A model generated the notes under the pieces. It saw only the letters and a list, made by a program, of their open reading frames with translations. It made no database searches and was not told the origin of the DNA. From positions 3,841,501 to 3,905,500 of the forward strand of contig NZ_CP041765.1 in NCBI RefSeq assembly GCF_007559025.1: DNA of 64,000 nt. Direction: 5' to 3'. Shown here piece after piece: positions 54,810 to 63,725 of the stretch. This DNA comes from Tomitella fengzijianii. GTDB lineage: Bacteria; Actinomycetota; Actinomycetes; Mycobacteriales; Mycobacteriaceae. The first letter of the stretch is position 1, and each line of letters opens with the position of its first letter. The position numbers were made by a program, and so were the translations under genes.

Positions 54810-55409
54810 GTGAAGAACCCCAAGGCGTTCGTCCTCGTCCCCGCCGCCGCGTGCGCGCTGATCCTCGCCGGATGCTCCTCGTCCGGTGACACCGCCGCCG
54901 ACGCGACGGCCACGGCCGCCGCACCGACGGCGCCGCAGGAGTCGGCCGCACCGACCTGCCCGTCTGAACCCGCCCCGGCGGACGCCCCCGTCCAGTGGCA
55001 GCTCGACGGCGTCACCGGCTCGGTCTCGGTGACGGGCCAGACCGACACCACCGCACCCGCCATCACCGTCGATGCGCCGTTCTCGGTGGACCGGACGCAG
55101 GTCGAGACTCTCGAGCCGGGTGACGGGCCCAAGGTGACCGGCCAGTCCACCGTGCTGGTCTGCTACGTCGGCGTCGACGGGCGCGACGGGTCCGTGTTCG
55201 ACAGCGCCTACCAGCGCGGCCGGCCGGAGGCGTTCCCCGCCTCCGGCGTGGTGCCCGGATTCCAGCAGGCGCTGGTGGGCCAGACCGTCGGCTCGTCGGT
55301 GGCCGTGGTGATCCCGCCCGCCGACGGCTACCCGCAGGGCACGCCCGACGGCGCCATCAAGGCCGGCGACTCGATCGTCTTCGCGCTGAAGATCGTCGCC
55401 GCGCGGTAA
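54810..55409 (+). CDS. FKBP-type peptidyl-prolyl isomerase lipoprotein
   Basis: 199 residues from GTG 54810. Lipobox ILAGC (cysteine at about residue 22), an Ala/Thr/Pro-rich linker, then an FKBP domain in the C-terminal half (VLVCYVGVDGRDGSVFDSAY; VVPGFQQALVGQTVGSSVAV; IPPADGYPQGTPDGAIKAGD). Folds proteins on the outer face of the membrane. An N-terminal half-domain (PVQWQLDGVTGSVSVTGQ) precedes the catalytic part, as in several actinobacterial FKBP lipoproteins. Confidence 0.92.
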   Translation: MKNPKAFVLVPAAACALILAGCSSSGDTAADATATAAAPTAPQESAAPTCPSEPAPADAPVQWQLDGVTGSVSVTGQTDTTAPAITVDAPFSVDRTQVETLEPGDGPKVTGQSTVLVCYVGVDGRDGSVFDSAYQRGRPEAFPASGVVPGFQQALVGQTVGSSVAVVIPPADGYPQGTPDGAIKAGDSIVFALKIVAAR

Positions 55410-55483
55410 CCCGCGGACGGCCACCGGCGCAGACGCGTTCCGGCGGCCGGGAGCCGCGGTGCCCGCTGCGTCCCGTCCGGCGT

Positions 55484-55489
55484 TAGCGT
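55484..55489 (+). promoter_or_regulatory. -10 element of a probable leaderless LLM transcript
   Basis: TAGCGT, seven bases before ATG 55497; no ribosome-binding site. Confidence 0.45.
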
Positions 55490-55496
55490 GCGGATC

Positions 55497-56432
55497 ATGC
55501 GCTATTCCGTCATGGCACCCACCGAAACCGGCCGCGCCGCAGACCCCGAATGGATCGCCGCCTTCGCCCGACACGCCGAGACCTGCGGATTCGAGTCGAT
55601 CGTGGCGGTCGAGCACGCAGTCGTGATGTCGCAGTACTCCAGCGAGTACCCCTACGACAGCTCCGGCCGGATGGAGCTGGCCGACGACTGCCCCATACCG
55701 GATCCCCTCAACCTGCTGGCCTACCTGGCCGGATGCACCGAGACCCTCGGGCTCGCCACCGGGGTCCTGATCCTGCCGAACCACCACCCGGTCCCGCTTG
55801 CCAAGCGGCTCGCCACCCTCGACCGGCTCTCCGGCGGCCGCCTGCGCGTGTGCGCGGGCGTCGGCTGGATGCGCGAGGAGATCGAGGCCTGCGGCACCGA
55901 CTTCGCCACCCGGGGCCGCCGCACCGACGAGGCCATCGACGTGCTGCGGGCGCTGTGGGCCGAGTCAGGCCCGGAGGGCGCCACGCACGACGGCGAGTTC
56001 TTCGGGTTCAGCGGCGCGATGTCGTACCCCAAGCCGGTCCGGCCGAGCGGAGTGCCGATCCACATCGGCGGCCACTCCAAGGCCGCGGCCCGCCGTGCGG
56101 GGCGGCGCGGCGACGGATTCCAGCCGCTCGGCCTCCACGGCGACGCGCTGCAGGCGCTCGTGACGGAGATGCGCCGGGCCGCCGAGGACGCCGGCCGCGA
56201 CCCGCACGCCATCGAGCTCACCCTCGGCCACGCCGTGATGAAGATCGACCCGGCCCGGGCGGCGAAGCTGGAGTCCGCGGGGGCATCGCGGATCGTCCTC
56301 GCAGGCAGCGGCGCCACCGCGTTGCAGCAGCAGTGCGACGAGCTGTCGGCCTGCGCGGAGCGGCTGGGACTCACCGGCCCCCGGCCCGGTCCGGCCGCGT
56401 CCGGCGCCGCAACGGCAGGGGACGCGCGATGA
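55497..56432 (+). CDS. LLM-class F420-dependent oxidoreductase
   Basis: 311 residues. Single luciferase-like TIM barrel with EHAVVMSQYSSEYPYD, GLATGVLILPNHHPVPLAKR, LDRLSGGRLRVCAGVGW and PIHIGGHSKAAARRAGRRGD. The TIGR03619-type pattern of Mycobacteriales F420 enzymes is recognisable. ATG 55497 preferred; the GTG at 55488 lies over the -10 element. Its stop overlaps the next gene by 4 nt, so it works with a SnoaL-like partner. Substrate unknown. Confidence 0.9.
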   Translation: MRYSVMAPTETGRAADPEWIAAFARHAETCGFESIVAVEHAVVMSQYSSEYPYDSSGRMELADDCPIPDPLNLLAYLAGCTETLGLATGVLILPNHHPVPLAKRLATLDRLSGGRLRVCAGVGWMREEIEACGTDFATRGRRTDEAIDVLRALWAESGPEGATHDGEFFGFSGAMSYPKPVRPSGVPIHIGGHSKAAARRAGRRGDGFQPLGLHGDALQALVTEMRRAAEDAGRDPHAIELTLGHAVMKIDPARAAKLESAGASRIVLAGSGATALQQQCDELSACAERLGLTGPRPGPAASGAATAGDAR

Positions 56433-56890
56433 CCGCGTTGTCCGTCGCCGACCGCCTCGACCTGGCCGACCTCGTCGACCGGTACGCCGCGCTGGTCGAC
56501 GACCGCGACCACGACGCGCTCGGAGCCCTGTTCACCCCCGACGCGGTCCTACGGCAGCCCCGGCCGCCGAAGCAGATGGACCCGGTCGACGAGGTGGTGG
56601 GGCGCGCGGCCATCGCCGGCAACTTCGCCCGCCTCGACGGCCTGCGCGCGACGCAGCACGCGGTGGTCGGCAAGGTGTTCACAGCCGGCTCCGACGGTGC
56701 CGCGTCGGGCCGCATCGCCTGCATCGCCCACCATGTCTCGGTGTCCGATGACCGGTCGGTGGATCACGCCTGGCACCTCACCTATGAGGACGTGTACCGG
56801 AGGACCGACGGGGTGTGGCAGATCGCCGCGCGGACGCTGCGGCTCGGGTGGATCGAGAAGCGGACGGTGGGCGCGGTTCGCGCACCGTGA
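56429..56890 (+). CDS. SnoaL-like/NTF2-fold protein
   Basis: 153 residues with the SnoaL_4 pattern: DLADLVDRYAALVDDRDHDAL, LFTPDAVLRQ, IAHHVSVSDD and YRRTDGVWQIAARTLRLGWIE. Nuclear transport factor 2 fold; members are hydratases, isomerases or dehydrases. Overlap of 4 nt with the LLM gene suggests successive steps on one substrate. A similar fold occurs at 23761. Confidence 0.85.
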   Translation: MTALSVADRLDLADLVDRYAALVDDRDHDALGALFTPDAVLRQPRPPKQMDPVDEVVGRAAIAGNFARLDGLRATQHAVVGKVFTAGSDGAASGRIACIAHHVSVSDDRSVDHAWHLTYEDVYRRTDGVWQIAARTLRLGWIEKRTVGAVRAP

Positions 56891-57018
56891 CGGTGACCGA
56901 TCACGATTCCGACCGAAACGCCCACGGTGCACGCAACTCTGGACTACTGTCCATGTTTCCAGGACCGCCCCCGACGACAGTCCGCATGGGACGGTAGCGC
57001 GCAGACCAGGGGATCAAT

Positions 57019-58572
57019 ATGGGCGCCCACCAGCCATCGACTTCCCACCCACGCCGCATCGGCGCGGCACGAGTGCGGTGCGCGCTGCGCCGGGCGGCCG
57101 CGGTGACCTGCGCCGTCACGCTCGGACTGGGCACGGCGCTCGCCACCACTGCTCCGGCGGCTCCGGGAGCACCTTCGGTGGGCTCGCGCACCGGACCTCT
57201 GCACACCGACGGCGACCGCATCGTCGACGAGTACGGGCGCACCGTCGTCGTGCACGGGGTGAACAACGTCGACAAAGGCGAGGAGCCGCTGGGAGCCCGC
57301 GAGCTCGTGGTGTCCGGCGACGGGTTCACGATCACGCCCCGCGATGCCGAACTCCTCGCGGACCACGGCTTCAACGCCGTGCGGCTGGGCGTCTCCTTCG
57401 CCGGGCTCATGCCGGAGCGCGGCCGCATCGACCACGCGTACATCGACCGCGTCGTCGGCATGGTCGATATGCTCGCCGCGCACGGCATCCGCACGCTGCT
57501 GGACAACCACCAGGACGGCCTGTCCGCGGTGTGGGGCGGCAACGGGTTTCCCGCGTGGTCCATCGCATCGCGCCCGCTGCCCGGCGAACCGAATCCCGGA
57601 TTCCCCCTGTACTACTTGATGCCCAGCATGAACCTCGGCTGGGACGAGGTGTGGAGCGACGACCACGGCGTGCTCGACCTGCTCGGCGACGCGTTGGGCG
57701 CGCTCGCCGGCGCAGTCCGTGGGCACGCCGGGGTGATGGGCGTCGAGCTCCTCAACGAACCGTGGCCGGGCACCAGCGCCCTGACCTGCTTCCCGCTGGG
57801 CTGCCCCGGCTTCGACGACCGGTATCAGGCCGCGCTCGAGTCGTTGACGGCCGCGGTCCGCGCGCAGAACCCCGGCATCCCCGTGTACTGGGAGCCCAAT
57901 GTCACCTGGAACCAGCTGATGCCGTCCTACCTCGGCGCACAGCGGCCGATCACCGACCGGAACGTCGTTTTCGCTCCCCACGATTACTGCATCCCCAGCC
58001 AAACCTCCATCTACCTGGGGCAGTCCGCACAGCTGTCGAGTCTGTGCCCTGCGCAGCAGGGCCACACGTGGTCGAACGTCGACGCGGTCACCGAACGCAC
58101 CGGGCTGCCCACCGTGGTGACGGAGTTCGGCGACGGCGACCCGTCGGTGCTCACGACCACGCTGCGGAACGCCGACGAACGCTTCGCCGGGTGGCTTTAC
58201 TGGCACTACACCTCCACGCGGGGCCCCGGCTACACACTGCCCGACCCGTTCGCCGCCACCGGAGACGACGGCGGGGGCTCTGTGGGCGCCGCCCTGGTGC
58301 GCACCTATCCGCAGGCCACGTCCGGAATCCCGATGTCGATGGACTTCGACATCGACGACGGCCGGTTCAGCTACACCTACGAGCCCGGTGCACGCTCGCA
58401 GGAGCAGGGGCCGGCCGGCGAGACGCTGATCTACGTCGCCGCCACGCACTATCCGGACGGGTACGTCGCCGAGGCGGACGGCGGCGTCATCACCTCCGCG
58501 CCCCAAGCGCGCTACCTGACCGTCCGCGCCGACGGGTCCGGACCGGTGACGGTGCGCGTGCACGGCCGGTGA
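57019..58572 (+). CDS. Secreted GH5 glycoside hydrolase, endoglycoceramidase-like
   Basis: 517 residues. Signal peptide (hydrophobic core VTCAVTLGLGTALATTAP, cut near residue 48). GH5 (alpha/beta)8 barrel from about residue 60: acid/base E247 in ELLNEPW and nucleophile E369 in VVTEFGDGD. A beta-sandwich C-terminal domain starts near residue 430. Order of blocks (VVHGVNNVDKGEEP; ADHGFNAVRLGVSF; LLDNHQDGLS) matches rhodococcal endoglycoceramidases, which free the intact glycan from glycosphingolipids. Actinobacteria make few sphingolipids, so the substrate is likely host or environmental glycolipid (inference). Confidence 0.88.
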   Translation: MGAHQPSTSHPRRIGAARVRCALRRAAAVTCAVTLGLGTALATTAPAAPGAPSVGSRTGPLHTDGDRIVDEYGRTVVVHGVNNVDKGEEPLGARELVVSGDGFTITPRDAELLADHGFNAVRLGVSFAGLMPERGRIDHAYIDRVVGMVDMLAAHGIRTLLDNHQDGLSAVWGGNGFPAWSIASRPLPGEPNPGFPLYYLMPSMNLGWDEVWSDDHGVLDLLGDALGALAGAVRGHAGVMGVELLNEPWPGTSALTCFPLGCPGFDDRYQAALESLTAAVRAQNPGIPVYWEPNVTWNQLMPSYLGAQRPITDRNVVFAPHDYCIPSQTSIYLGQSAQLSSLCPAQQGHTWSNVDAVTERTGLPTVVTEFGDGDPSVLTTTLRNADERFAGWLYWHYTSTRGPGYTLPDPFAATGDDGGGSVGAALVRTYPQATSGIPMSMDFDIDDGRFSYTYEPGARSQEQGPAGETLIYVAATHYPDGYVAEADGGVITSAPQARYLTVRADGSGPVTVRVHGR

Positions 58573-58598
58573 GGGGCGGAGAGGCGACTCACCGGCCG
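58563..58598 (+). terminator. Terminator overlapping the GH5 stop codon
   Basis: 11-bp arms (CGGCCGGTGAG / CTCACCGGCCG) with a 14-nt loop; the stop codon lies in the first arm. Confidence 0.65.
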
Positions 58599-58698
58599 CC
58601 CCGCGCGCCCACTCCCGCGACACGCCGGGGCGACACGCGCGCGGGGCGCAGGTGCGCGCGTAGCGATCGATGCCACGCCGCCGGGGGACTGGGACTAC

Positions 58699-58920
58699 TC
58701 AGCAGCGCAGGCGCTCGCGGATCGCCCACCCCATCAGCGCCAGCAGCACGAACAGGATCAGCGATGCCAGCATGCTCGGCTCGCCGACGACGATGGCACG
58801 CACCGCCGCGGCGGCCGTGACGACGAGGAAGAAGCCCAGGAAGCCCAGCACGGCCTCGAGCCGCTGGCCGCGCCGACGACGCGCCCGCTCCACCTCCGTC
58901 GGCCGGCGGCCTGCGGTCAC
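58699..58920 (-). CDS. Small two-span membrane protein
   Basis: 73 residues from GTG 58920, whose GTGA overlaps the permease stop. A basic N-terminus (EVERARRRRGQRLEAV) is followed by two hydrophobic helices (residues about 25-42 and 49-65). Last gene of the sugar ABC operon and absent from textbook CUT1 systems; unknown function, possibly a small accessory subunit of the importer. It is too small to have been caught by most length cut-offs, but the coupling supports it as real. Confidence 0.72.
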   Translation of the reverse strand: MTAGRRPTEVERARRRRGQRLEAVLGFLGFFLVVTAAAAVRAIVVGEPSMLASLILFVLLALMGWAIRERLRC

Positions 58921-59885
58921 GACTTCACCCCGCCGGCGGTGAGCCCGGAGACGATCCGCCGCTGGAAGATCAGCACCATGATCACCAGCGGGATCGTGAC
59001 CAGGGTGCCGGCCGCCATGATCGCCGCGTACGGGATGGTGAACGAGTTGGGACCGTGGAACAGGGCGATCGCCACCGTCACCGGCCGCGTGGACTCGTTC
59101 GAGAGCTGGCTGGCCAGCATGTACTCGTTCCAGGTGAAGATGAACGCCAGGATCGCAGTCGTGAAAAGCGCCGGCGCGGCCAGCGGCAGCAGCACCATGC
59201 GGAACGCCTGCAGCCGGGTCGCCCCGTCCACGCGCGCCGCCTCCTCGAGCTCCCACGGCAGGTCCGACAGGAACGAGGTGAGCGTGTAGATCGTCAGCGG
59301 CAGCACGAACGAGATGTTCGGGATGATCAGCGCCTGGTACTGGCCGATCCAGCCGATGTCGCCGAACAGCTGGAACAGCGGCGTCACCAGCGCCACCGGC
59401 GGGAACATCGCGGCACCCAGGATCACGCCGGTGAGAAGGAACTTTCCCCGGAACTCCATGCGCGCCAGCGCGTAGGCGGTGAAGATTCCGATGAGCAGCG
59501 CGATGACGGTGGTCACGCCGCCGATGATGAGGCTGTTGACGATCGCGCTCAGGAAGTTGTTGCCGCTGGAGGTGTCGAGCGCATCGGAGAAGTTCTGCAG
59601 CGTCAGGTTGGTGGGCCACGGCGTGGTGTCGTAGGTGTGCGAGCGTTCACGGAAGGCGACGATCACCATCCAGTAGAACGGCGCGAGCCCCCACACCAGG
59701 ATCACCGCCACGCCCAGGTAGGTGCGCACGGCCGGCCACCAGGGGCGGCGGTGCGTCGCCGGGACGGGGGAGGGCTCCTGCGGGCGTTCTGCGACGCGCA
59801 CCCCGCCGCCGGACGCGCCGCCGGGTCCCTGCGATTCCGCGTCCATACCGGCGTCCTCGTCGGGCGCGCGGTGCCGTCCCGCCAT
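58917..59885 (-). CDS. ABC sugar transporter permease (MalG/SugB type)
   Basis: 322 residues from ATG 59885. A hydrophilic N-terminus of about 55 residues is followed by 6 membrane spans. The EAA loop is ELEEAARVDGATRLQAFRMV, the site where the ATPase docks. CUT1 family second permease (carbohydrate importer). Its start overlaps the upstream permease stop (TGATG). Confidence 0.94.
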   Translation of the reverse strand: MAGRHRAPDEDAGMDAESQGPGGASGGGVRVAERPQEPSPVPATHRRPWWPAVRTYLGVAVILVWGLAPFYWMVIVAFRERSHTYDTTPWPTNLTLQNFSDALDTSSGNNFLSAIVNSLIIGGVTTVIALLIGIFTAYALARMEFRGKFLLTGVILGAAMFPPVALVTPLFQLFGDIGWIGQYQALIIPNISFVLPLTIYTLTSFLSDLPWELEEAARVDGATRLQAFRMVLLPLAAPALFTTAILAFIFTWNEYMLASQLSNESTRPVTVAIALFHGPNSFTIPYAAIMAAGTLVTIPLVIMVLIFQRRIVSGLTAGGVKS

Positions 59886-61006
59886 CACAGTGCGCCTCCC
59901 TTGCGTTGCTCGTCCTGGGTTCTGACGGCGTTGGCCCCCAAGAACTTCACCAGGATGAATGCGACTATGAAGATGATGATGAACACCAACGTCGATAGTG
60001 CCGACGCGCTGTTGAAGTTGCCCTGGCGCATGTCGGCGGTGACGAGGATCGACATCGTGGTGGTGGGCGAGGCGCCCGAGTCGCCGGTGAGGATCGCCGG
60101 CAGGTCGTACATGCGCAGCGCATCCATGGTGCGGAAGAGCACGGCCACCATCAGGGCCGGCTTGACCAGGGGCAGCGTGATCCGCGTGAACCGCTGCCAC
60201 GCCGTGGCGCCGTCCACGCGCGCGGCCTCGTAGAGCTCGTTCGGGATCATCTGCAGGCCTGCCAGGATGAGCAGCGCCATGAACGGCGTCGTCTTCCACA
60301 CGTCGGCGATGATCACCGCGAACCGCGAGGCCCACGGGTCCGTGGTCCACGCGATGGGCTGGCCGATGATCTTGTTGGCGATGCCGTCGGGCGCGAAGAT
60401 GAACGCCCACAGCTTGGCGGTGACCGCGGTGGGGATGGCCCACGGGATGAGCACCGCCGCACGCAGCAAAGATCTGCCCAGGAACGAGCGGCCCATGACC
60501 GTCGCCATCCAGATGCCCAGCACCGTCTCCACCGAGACGGTGATGACGGCGAAGAAGAAGGTGATCCCGACGGCCGGCCAGAAGTCGTGCCCCAGTGTGC
60601 CGGGGACGCACGACCACGCCCCGCCGCCGCAGTCGCCCAGCAGCCACGTCTTGTAGTTCGACAGCCCGGCGAAGCCGCCCTGCACGAACATCCCGGTATC
60701 GGGGTCGAGGCCCTTGTCCTGCTGGAACGACATGTAGGCGGCCCGCACCACCGGGTATCCGATGACCGCCGCCAGGACCACGACAGTGGGGCCGACGAAC
60801 CAGATCAGGCGCTTGTCGAAACCCGCGACCCGCGACCGCAGCCGATCGAACACGCCCCCGCCGGGGCCGCCCTGGCCGCCGCCGTCGCTCTTACGGTCCG
60901 CGCCGCCGCCCCGGTGGGCGTGCTCGACGTCCGCACGGGCGCCGCGGCCGGAGTCGATGACTCCGGCCGCGGCCCGGGCGTCGTCTGCCTCGGCAGATCC
61001 AGCCAT
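59885..61006 (-). CDS. ABC sugar transporter permease (MalF/SugA type)
   Basis: 373 residues. A long hydrophilic Asp/Gly/Arg-rich N-terminus (about 65 residues) precedes 6 membrane spans. The EAA loop is ELYEAARVDGATAWQRFTRI. CUT1 family first permease; pairs with the MalG-type permease downstream. A 55-bp gap separates it from the binding-protein gene. Confidence 0.94.
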   Translation of the reverse strand: MAGSAEADDARAAAGVIDSGRGARADVEHAHRGGGADRKSDGGGQGGPGGGVFDRLRSRVAGFDKRLIWFVGPTVVVLAAVIGYPVVRAAYMSFQQDKGLDPDTGMFVQGGFAGLSNYKTWLLGDCGGGAWSCVPGTLGHDFWPAVGITFFFAVITVSVETVLGIWMATVMGRSFLGRSLLRAAVLIPWAIPTAVTAKLWAFIFAPDGIANKIIGQPIAWTTDPWASRFAVIIADVWKTTPFMALLILAGLQMIPNELYEAARVDGATAWQRFTRITLPLVKPALMVAVLFRTMDALRMYDLPAILTGDSGASPTTTMSILVTADMRQGNFNSASALSTLVFIIIFIVAFILVKFLGANAVRTQDEQRKGGAL

Positions 61007-61061
61007 CTTCTTCGTCGTCCCCGTTCTCGCCGATCACCCCGCGCGGGGTGATCCGGCCTGG

Positions 61062-62351
61062 TTACTGACCGGCGTTCTTGATCACCGTCGAAATGTCGGT
61101 GACCGCCTGATCGATCGACTTGCCCGCGGTGAGCGACGCGTAGACGTTGTCGCGGATGCCCTTGCTGACCTCGGAGTAGAACGGGGTCACGGGGCGCGGC
61201 TTCGCCGTCTCGAGCGCCTGCTTCAGCACCGGCATGTACGGGTACTGCTCCGCCAGCGCCGGGTCGTCGTAGATCGAGGCGAGCACCGGCGGGAACGCGT
61301 TCTCGGCGAACGACATCTGGCTCTCCGGGCTCTCGATGAAGCGGATGAAGTCCAGCGCCGTGCTCTTGGCCTTGGAGTTCGCGTTGATCGCCAGGTTGTA
61401 TCCGCCCAGCGTGGACGCGCCCGGGCCGTTCTCGCCGACGATCGGCGCCACGGCGAACTTGCCCTGCACCGCCGACTTCGGCTTGTCGCCGGTGCCGTCC
61501 GAGGCTGCGTTGTCGTACATGTACGGCCAGTTGGTGGCGTACATCGCCTCGCCGTTGACGAAGGCGTTGTTGGTGGCTTCCTCGTCGAAGCCGTTGGAGC
61601 GCTTCGCGATGACGCCGTTCTTGTAGCCGTCGACGAGCGCCGTCAGGCCCGCCTTGGCCTCCGGGGAGTCGACGGTGGGCGTCTTGCCGTCCGGTCCCAC
61701 GACGGAGCCGCCCCAGGAGTTGATGAACTGGGTGGCGTTGACCGTCAGGCCCTCGTAGTTCTTCAGCTGGGTGACCATGCAGTCCACGCCGGCCGCCTTG
61801 GCCTTGTCGCAGCTTGCGGTGAGGTCGTCCCACGTGGCCGGGGCCTGCTCGACGAGGTCGGTGCGATAGTAGAGCAGCTGCGCGTTGGTGTTCTGCGGGC
61901 CCGCGTAGAGCTTGCCGTTGTAGGTGGCGCTCTCCACGGTGGCCGGCAGGAGCTTGGAGGTGTCCAGCGCCAGGTCGCCCTCCAGCGGCGCGATCCACCC
62001 GTTGGCGGCGAACTCCGCGGTCCACGTGACATCCACGGCCATGACGTCGTAGTCGTCGTTGCCCGCCTGGAGCGACTGGACGAGCTTGTCGTGCTGGCCG
62101 TCGGCGTCGGCAGGCAGCTCCTTGAACTCCACCTGCTGGTCCGGGTGCGACTGGTTCCACTTCTCGATCAGCGGCTTGACCTTGCCGGCGTCGTTGGAGC
62201 CCATCGCGAAGGTGATGCTGCCGCTGCCGCCGTCGGATCCCTCGCCGGTCGCGGACGAACTGCCCCCGTCGTCGCCGCTCGAGCAGCCGGCGAGTGCGAT
62301 CGTGGCCGCAGCCGTCACCGCCACGACCGCCCGTGGAATGTAAGAACGCAT
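61062..62351 (-). CDS. Sugar ABC transporter substrate-binding lipoprotein (family 1)
   Basis: 429 residues. Signal with lipobox ALAGC (cysteine at residue 22), then a cluster-B family 1 binding protein (FAMGSNDAGKVKPLIEKW; LGGYNLAINANSKAKSTALD). Captures a sugar, probably a di- or oligosaccharide, for the permease pair downstream. Start ATG 62351 has an AAGGGGAAAGG site. A pair of 8-bp inverted sites lies upstream, so it can be transcribed separately from the ATPase. Confidence 0.93.
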   Translation of the reverse strand: MRSYIPRAVVAVTAAATIALAGCSSGDDGGSSSATGEGSDGGSGSITFAMGSNDAGKVKPLIEKWNQSHPDQQVEFKELPADADGQHDKLVQSLQAGNDDYDVMAVDVTWTAEFAANGWIAPLEGDLALDTSKLLPATVESATYNGKLYAGPQNTNAQLLYYRTDLVEQAPATWDDLTASCDKAKAAGVDCMVTQLKNYEGLTVNATQFINSWGGSVVGPDGKTPTVDSPEAKAGLTALVDGYKNGVIAKRSNGFDEEATNNAFVNGEAMYATNWPYMYDNAASDGTGDKPKSAVQGKFAVAPIVGENGPGASTLGGYNLAINANSKAKSTALDFIRFIESPESQMSFAENAFPPVLASIYDDPALAEQYPYMPVLKQALETAKPRPVTPFYSEVSKGIRDNVYASLTAGKSIDQAVTDISTVIKNAGQ

Positions 62352-62389
62352 GGTTCGCCTTTCCCCTTACCGAATTCCGTCGGCGCTAG

Positions 62390-62432
62390 CATGTCACGTC
62401 TGCGCGCGCCTGTCGCCGATTACTGTGACATG
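62390..62432. promoter_or_regulatory. Inverted 8-bp sites flanking the sugar-binding protein promoter
   Basis: CATGTCAC at 62390-62397 and GTGACATG at 62425-62432, exact complements, 27 bp apart. Could be two half-sites of an operator or an mRNA stem. Confidence 0.4.
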
Positions 62433-62490
62433 ACTTACCGGCCAAGGCGAAACCGGCCCGCGGTGGTCCGCCGTCCGCCGCGGGGCGGGG

Positions 62491-63633
62491 TCAGCCGACC
62501 CGCGCCCCGTCCGCCGCCGAGAACAAGTGGGTCTCGGCGGGGTCGAACGCCAGCGTCACCCGGTCCCCGCGCCGCGGCGGGGTGCGCCAGTCGGCCCGGG
62601 CCACCATCTGATGCGCCGGACCGGCCGCACCGGTTCCCGGAACCGCGCCTTCCGCGACCTGCGCGTCGGCACCGAGTCCGGCGATGTGCCCGTACATGTA
62701 GGCGTCGGCGCCCAGCTCCTCGACCACGTCCACGCTCAGTTCCAGCGTCACCCGGTCGCCCGCGCCCTCGGAGCCGACGGTGACGAAGTGCTCCGGCCGG
62801 ATGCCCAGCACAAGCTCCCCGCCGGAGCGGTCCGCCGTCTCACGCTCCACAGGCACCACCGCGTCGCCCAGCCGAACCCCGCCGTCGACGACGGGAAGCC
62901 GCAGCAGGTTCATCGCGGGCGAGCCGATGAAGCCGGCCACGAACTCGTTGACCGGGCGGTTGTAGAGCTCGCGCGGCGGGGCGCACTGCTGCAGCACGCC
63001 GTCGCGCAGCACCGCCACCCGGTCGCCCATCGTCATGGCCTCCACCTGGTCATGGGTCACGTAGACCATCGTGGTGGCGAGTCGGCGCTGCAGGTCGGCG
63101 ATCTGCGCGCGGGTCTGCACGCGCAGCTTGGCGTCGAGGTTGGACAGCGGCTCGTCCATGAGGAACACCTGCGGCTGGCGCACGATGGCCCGGCCCATCG
63201 CCACGCGCTGACGCTGCCCTCCGGAAAGCGCCTTGGGTTTGCGACCCAGGAACTCGGTGAGCCCCAGCAGCTCGGCGGTCTCGGCGACCCGCTTGGCGAT
63301 CTCGGCCTTCGGGGTCTTCGCCAGCTTGAGCCCGAAACCCATGTTCTCCGCCACCGACATGTGCGGGTACAGCGCATAGTTCTGGAACACCATCGCGACG
63401 TCGCGGTCCTTCGGCTGCAGGCCCGTGACGTCGCGGTCGCCGATGCTGATCCCGCCGGAGCTCACGTGCTCGAGCCCGGCCAGCATTCGCAGCGAGGTGG
63501 ACTTGCCGCAGCCGGACGGACCGACGAGGACGAGCAGCTCGCCGTCGACGATCTCGAGGTCGAGCGCGTCGACGGCCGGGCGGTCCGAGCCCGGGAAGAT
63601 GCACGACGCGCGCGCATAGGTCACTGAGGCCAT
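62491..63633 (-). CDS. Sugar ABC transporter ATP-binding protein (UgpC/SugC/MsmK type)
   Basis: 380 residues. Walker [10 protein letters not shown] (residues 38-46), Q-loop in [11 protein letters not shown], signature LSGGQRQRV (about 135), Walker [17 protein letters not shown], and H-loop in VYVTHDQ. The C-terminal third is the TOBE-type regulatory domain (GIRPEHF near 270) typical of CUT1 ATPases. First gene of the operon in the order ATPase, binding protein, permease, permease, small membrane protein. The exact sugar is not known; trehalose, maltose and glycerol-3-phosphate systems look alike. Confidence 0.96.
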   Translation of the reverse strand: MASVTYARASCIFPGSDRPAVDALDLEIVDGELLVLVGPSGCGKSTSLRMLAGLEHVSSGGISIGDRDVTGLQPKDRDVAMVFQNYALYPHMSVAENMGFGLKLAKTPKAEIAKRVAETAELLGLTEFLGRKPKALSGGQRQRVAMGRAIVRQPQVFLMDEPLSNLDAKLRVQTRAQIADLQRRLATTMVYVTHDQVEAMTMGDRVAVLRDGVLQQCAPPRELYNRPVNEFVAGFIGSPAMNLLRLPVVDGGVRLGDAVVPVERETADRSGGELVLGIRPEHFVTVGSEGAGDRVTLELSVDVVEELGADAYMYGHIAGLGADAQVAEGAVPGTGAAGPAHQMVARADWRTPPRRGDRVTLAFDPAETHLFSAADGARVG

Positions 63634-63725
63634 GGGTGGCGGTTCCCTTCACCGGCAGGAACGTGCCGGACGATCCGAGTAGAGGGTTGCGCCAGAACGC
63701 TAGCAGCCCCGCCCTCGCCGGCAGG

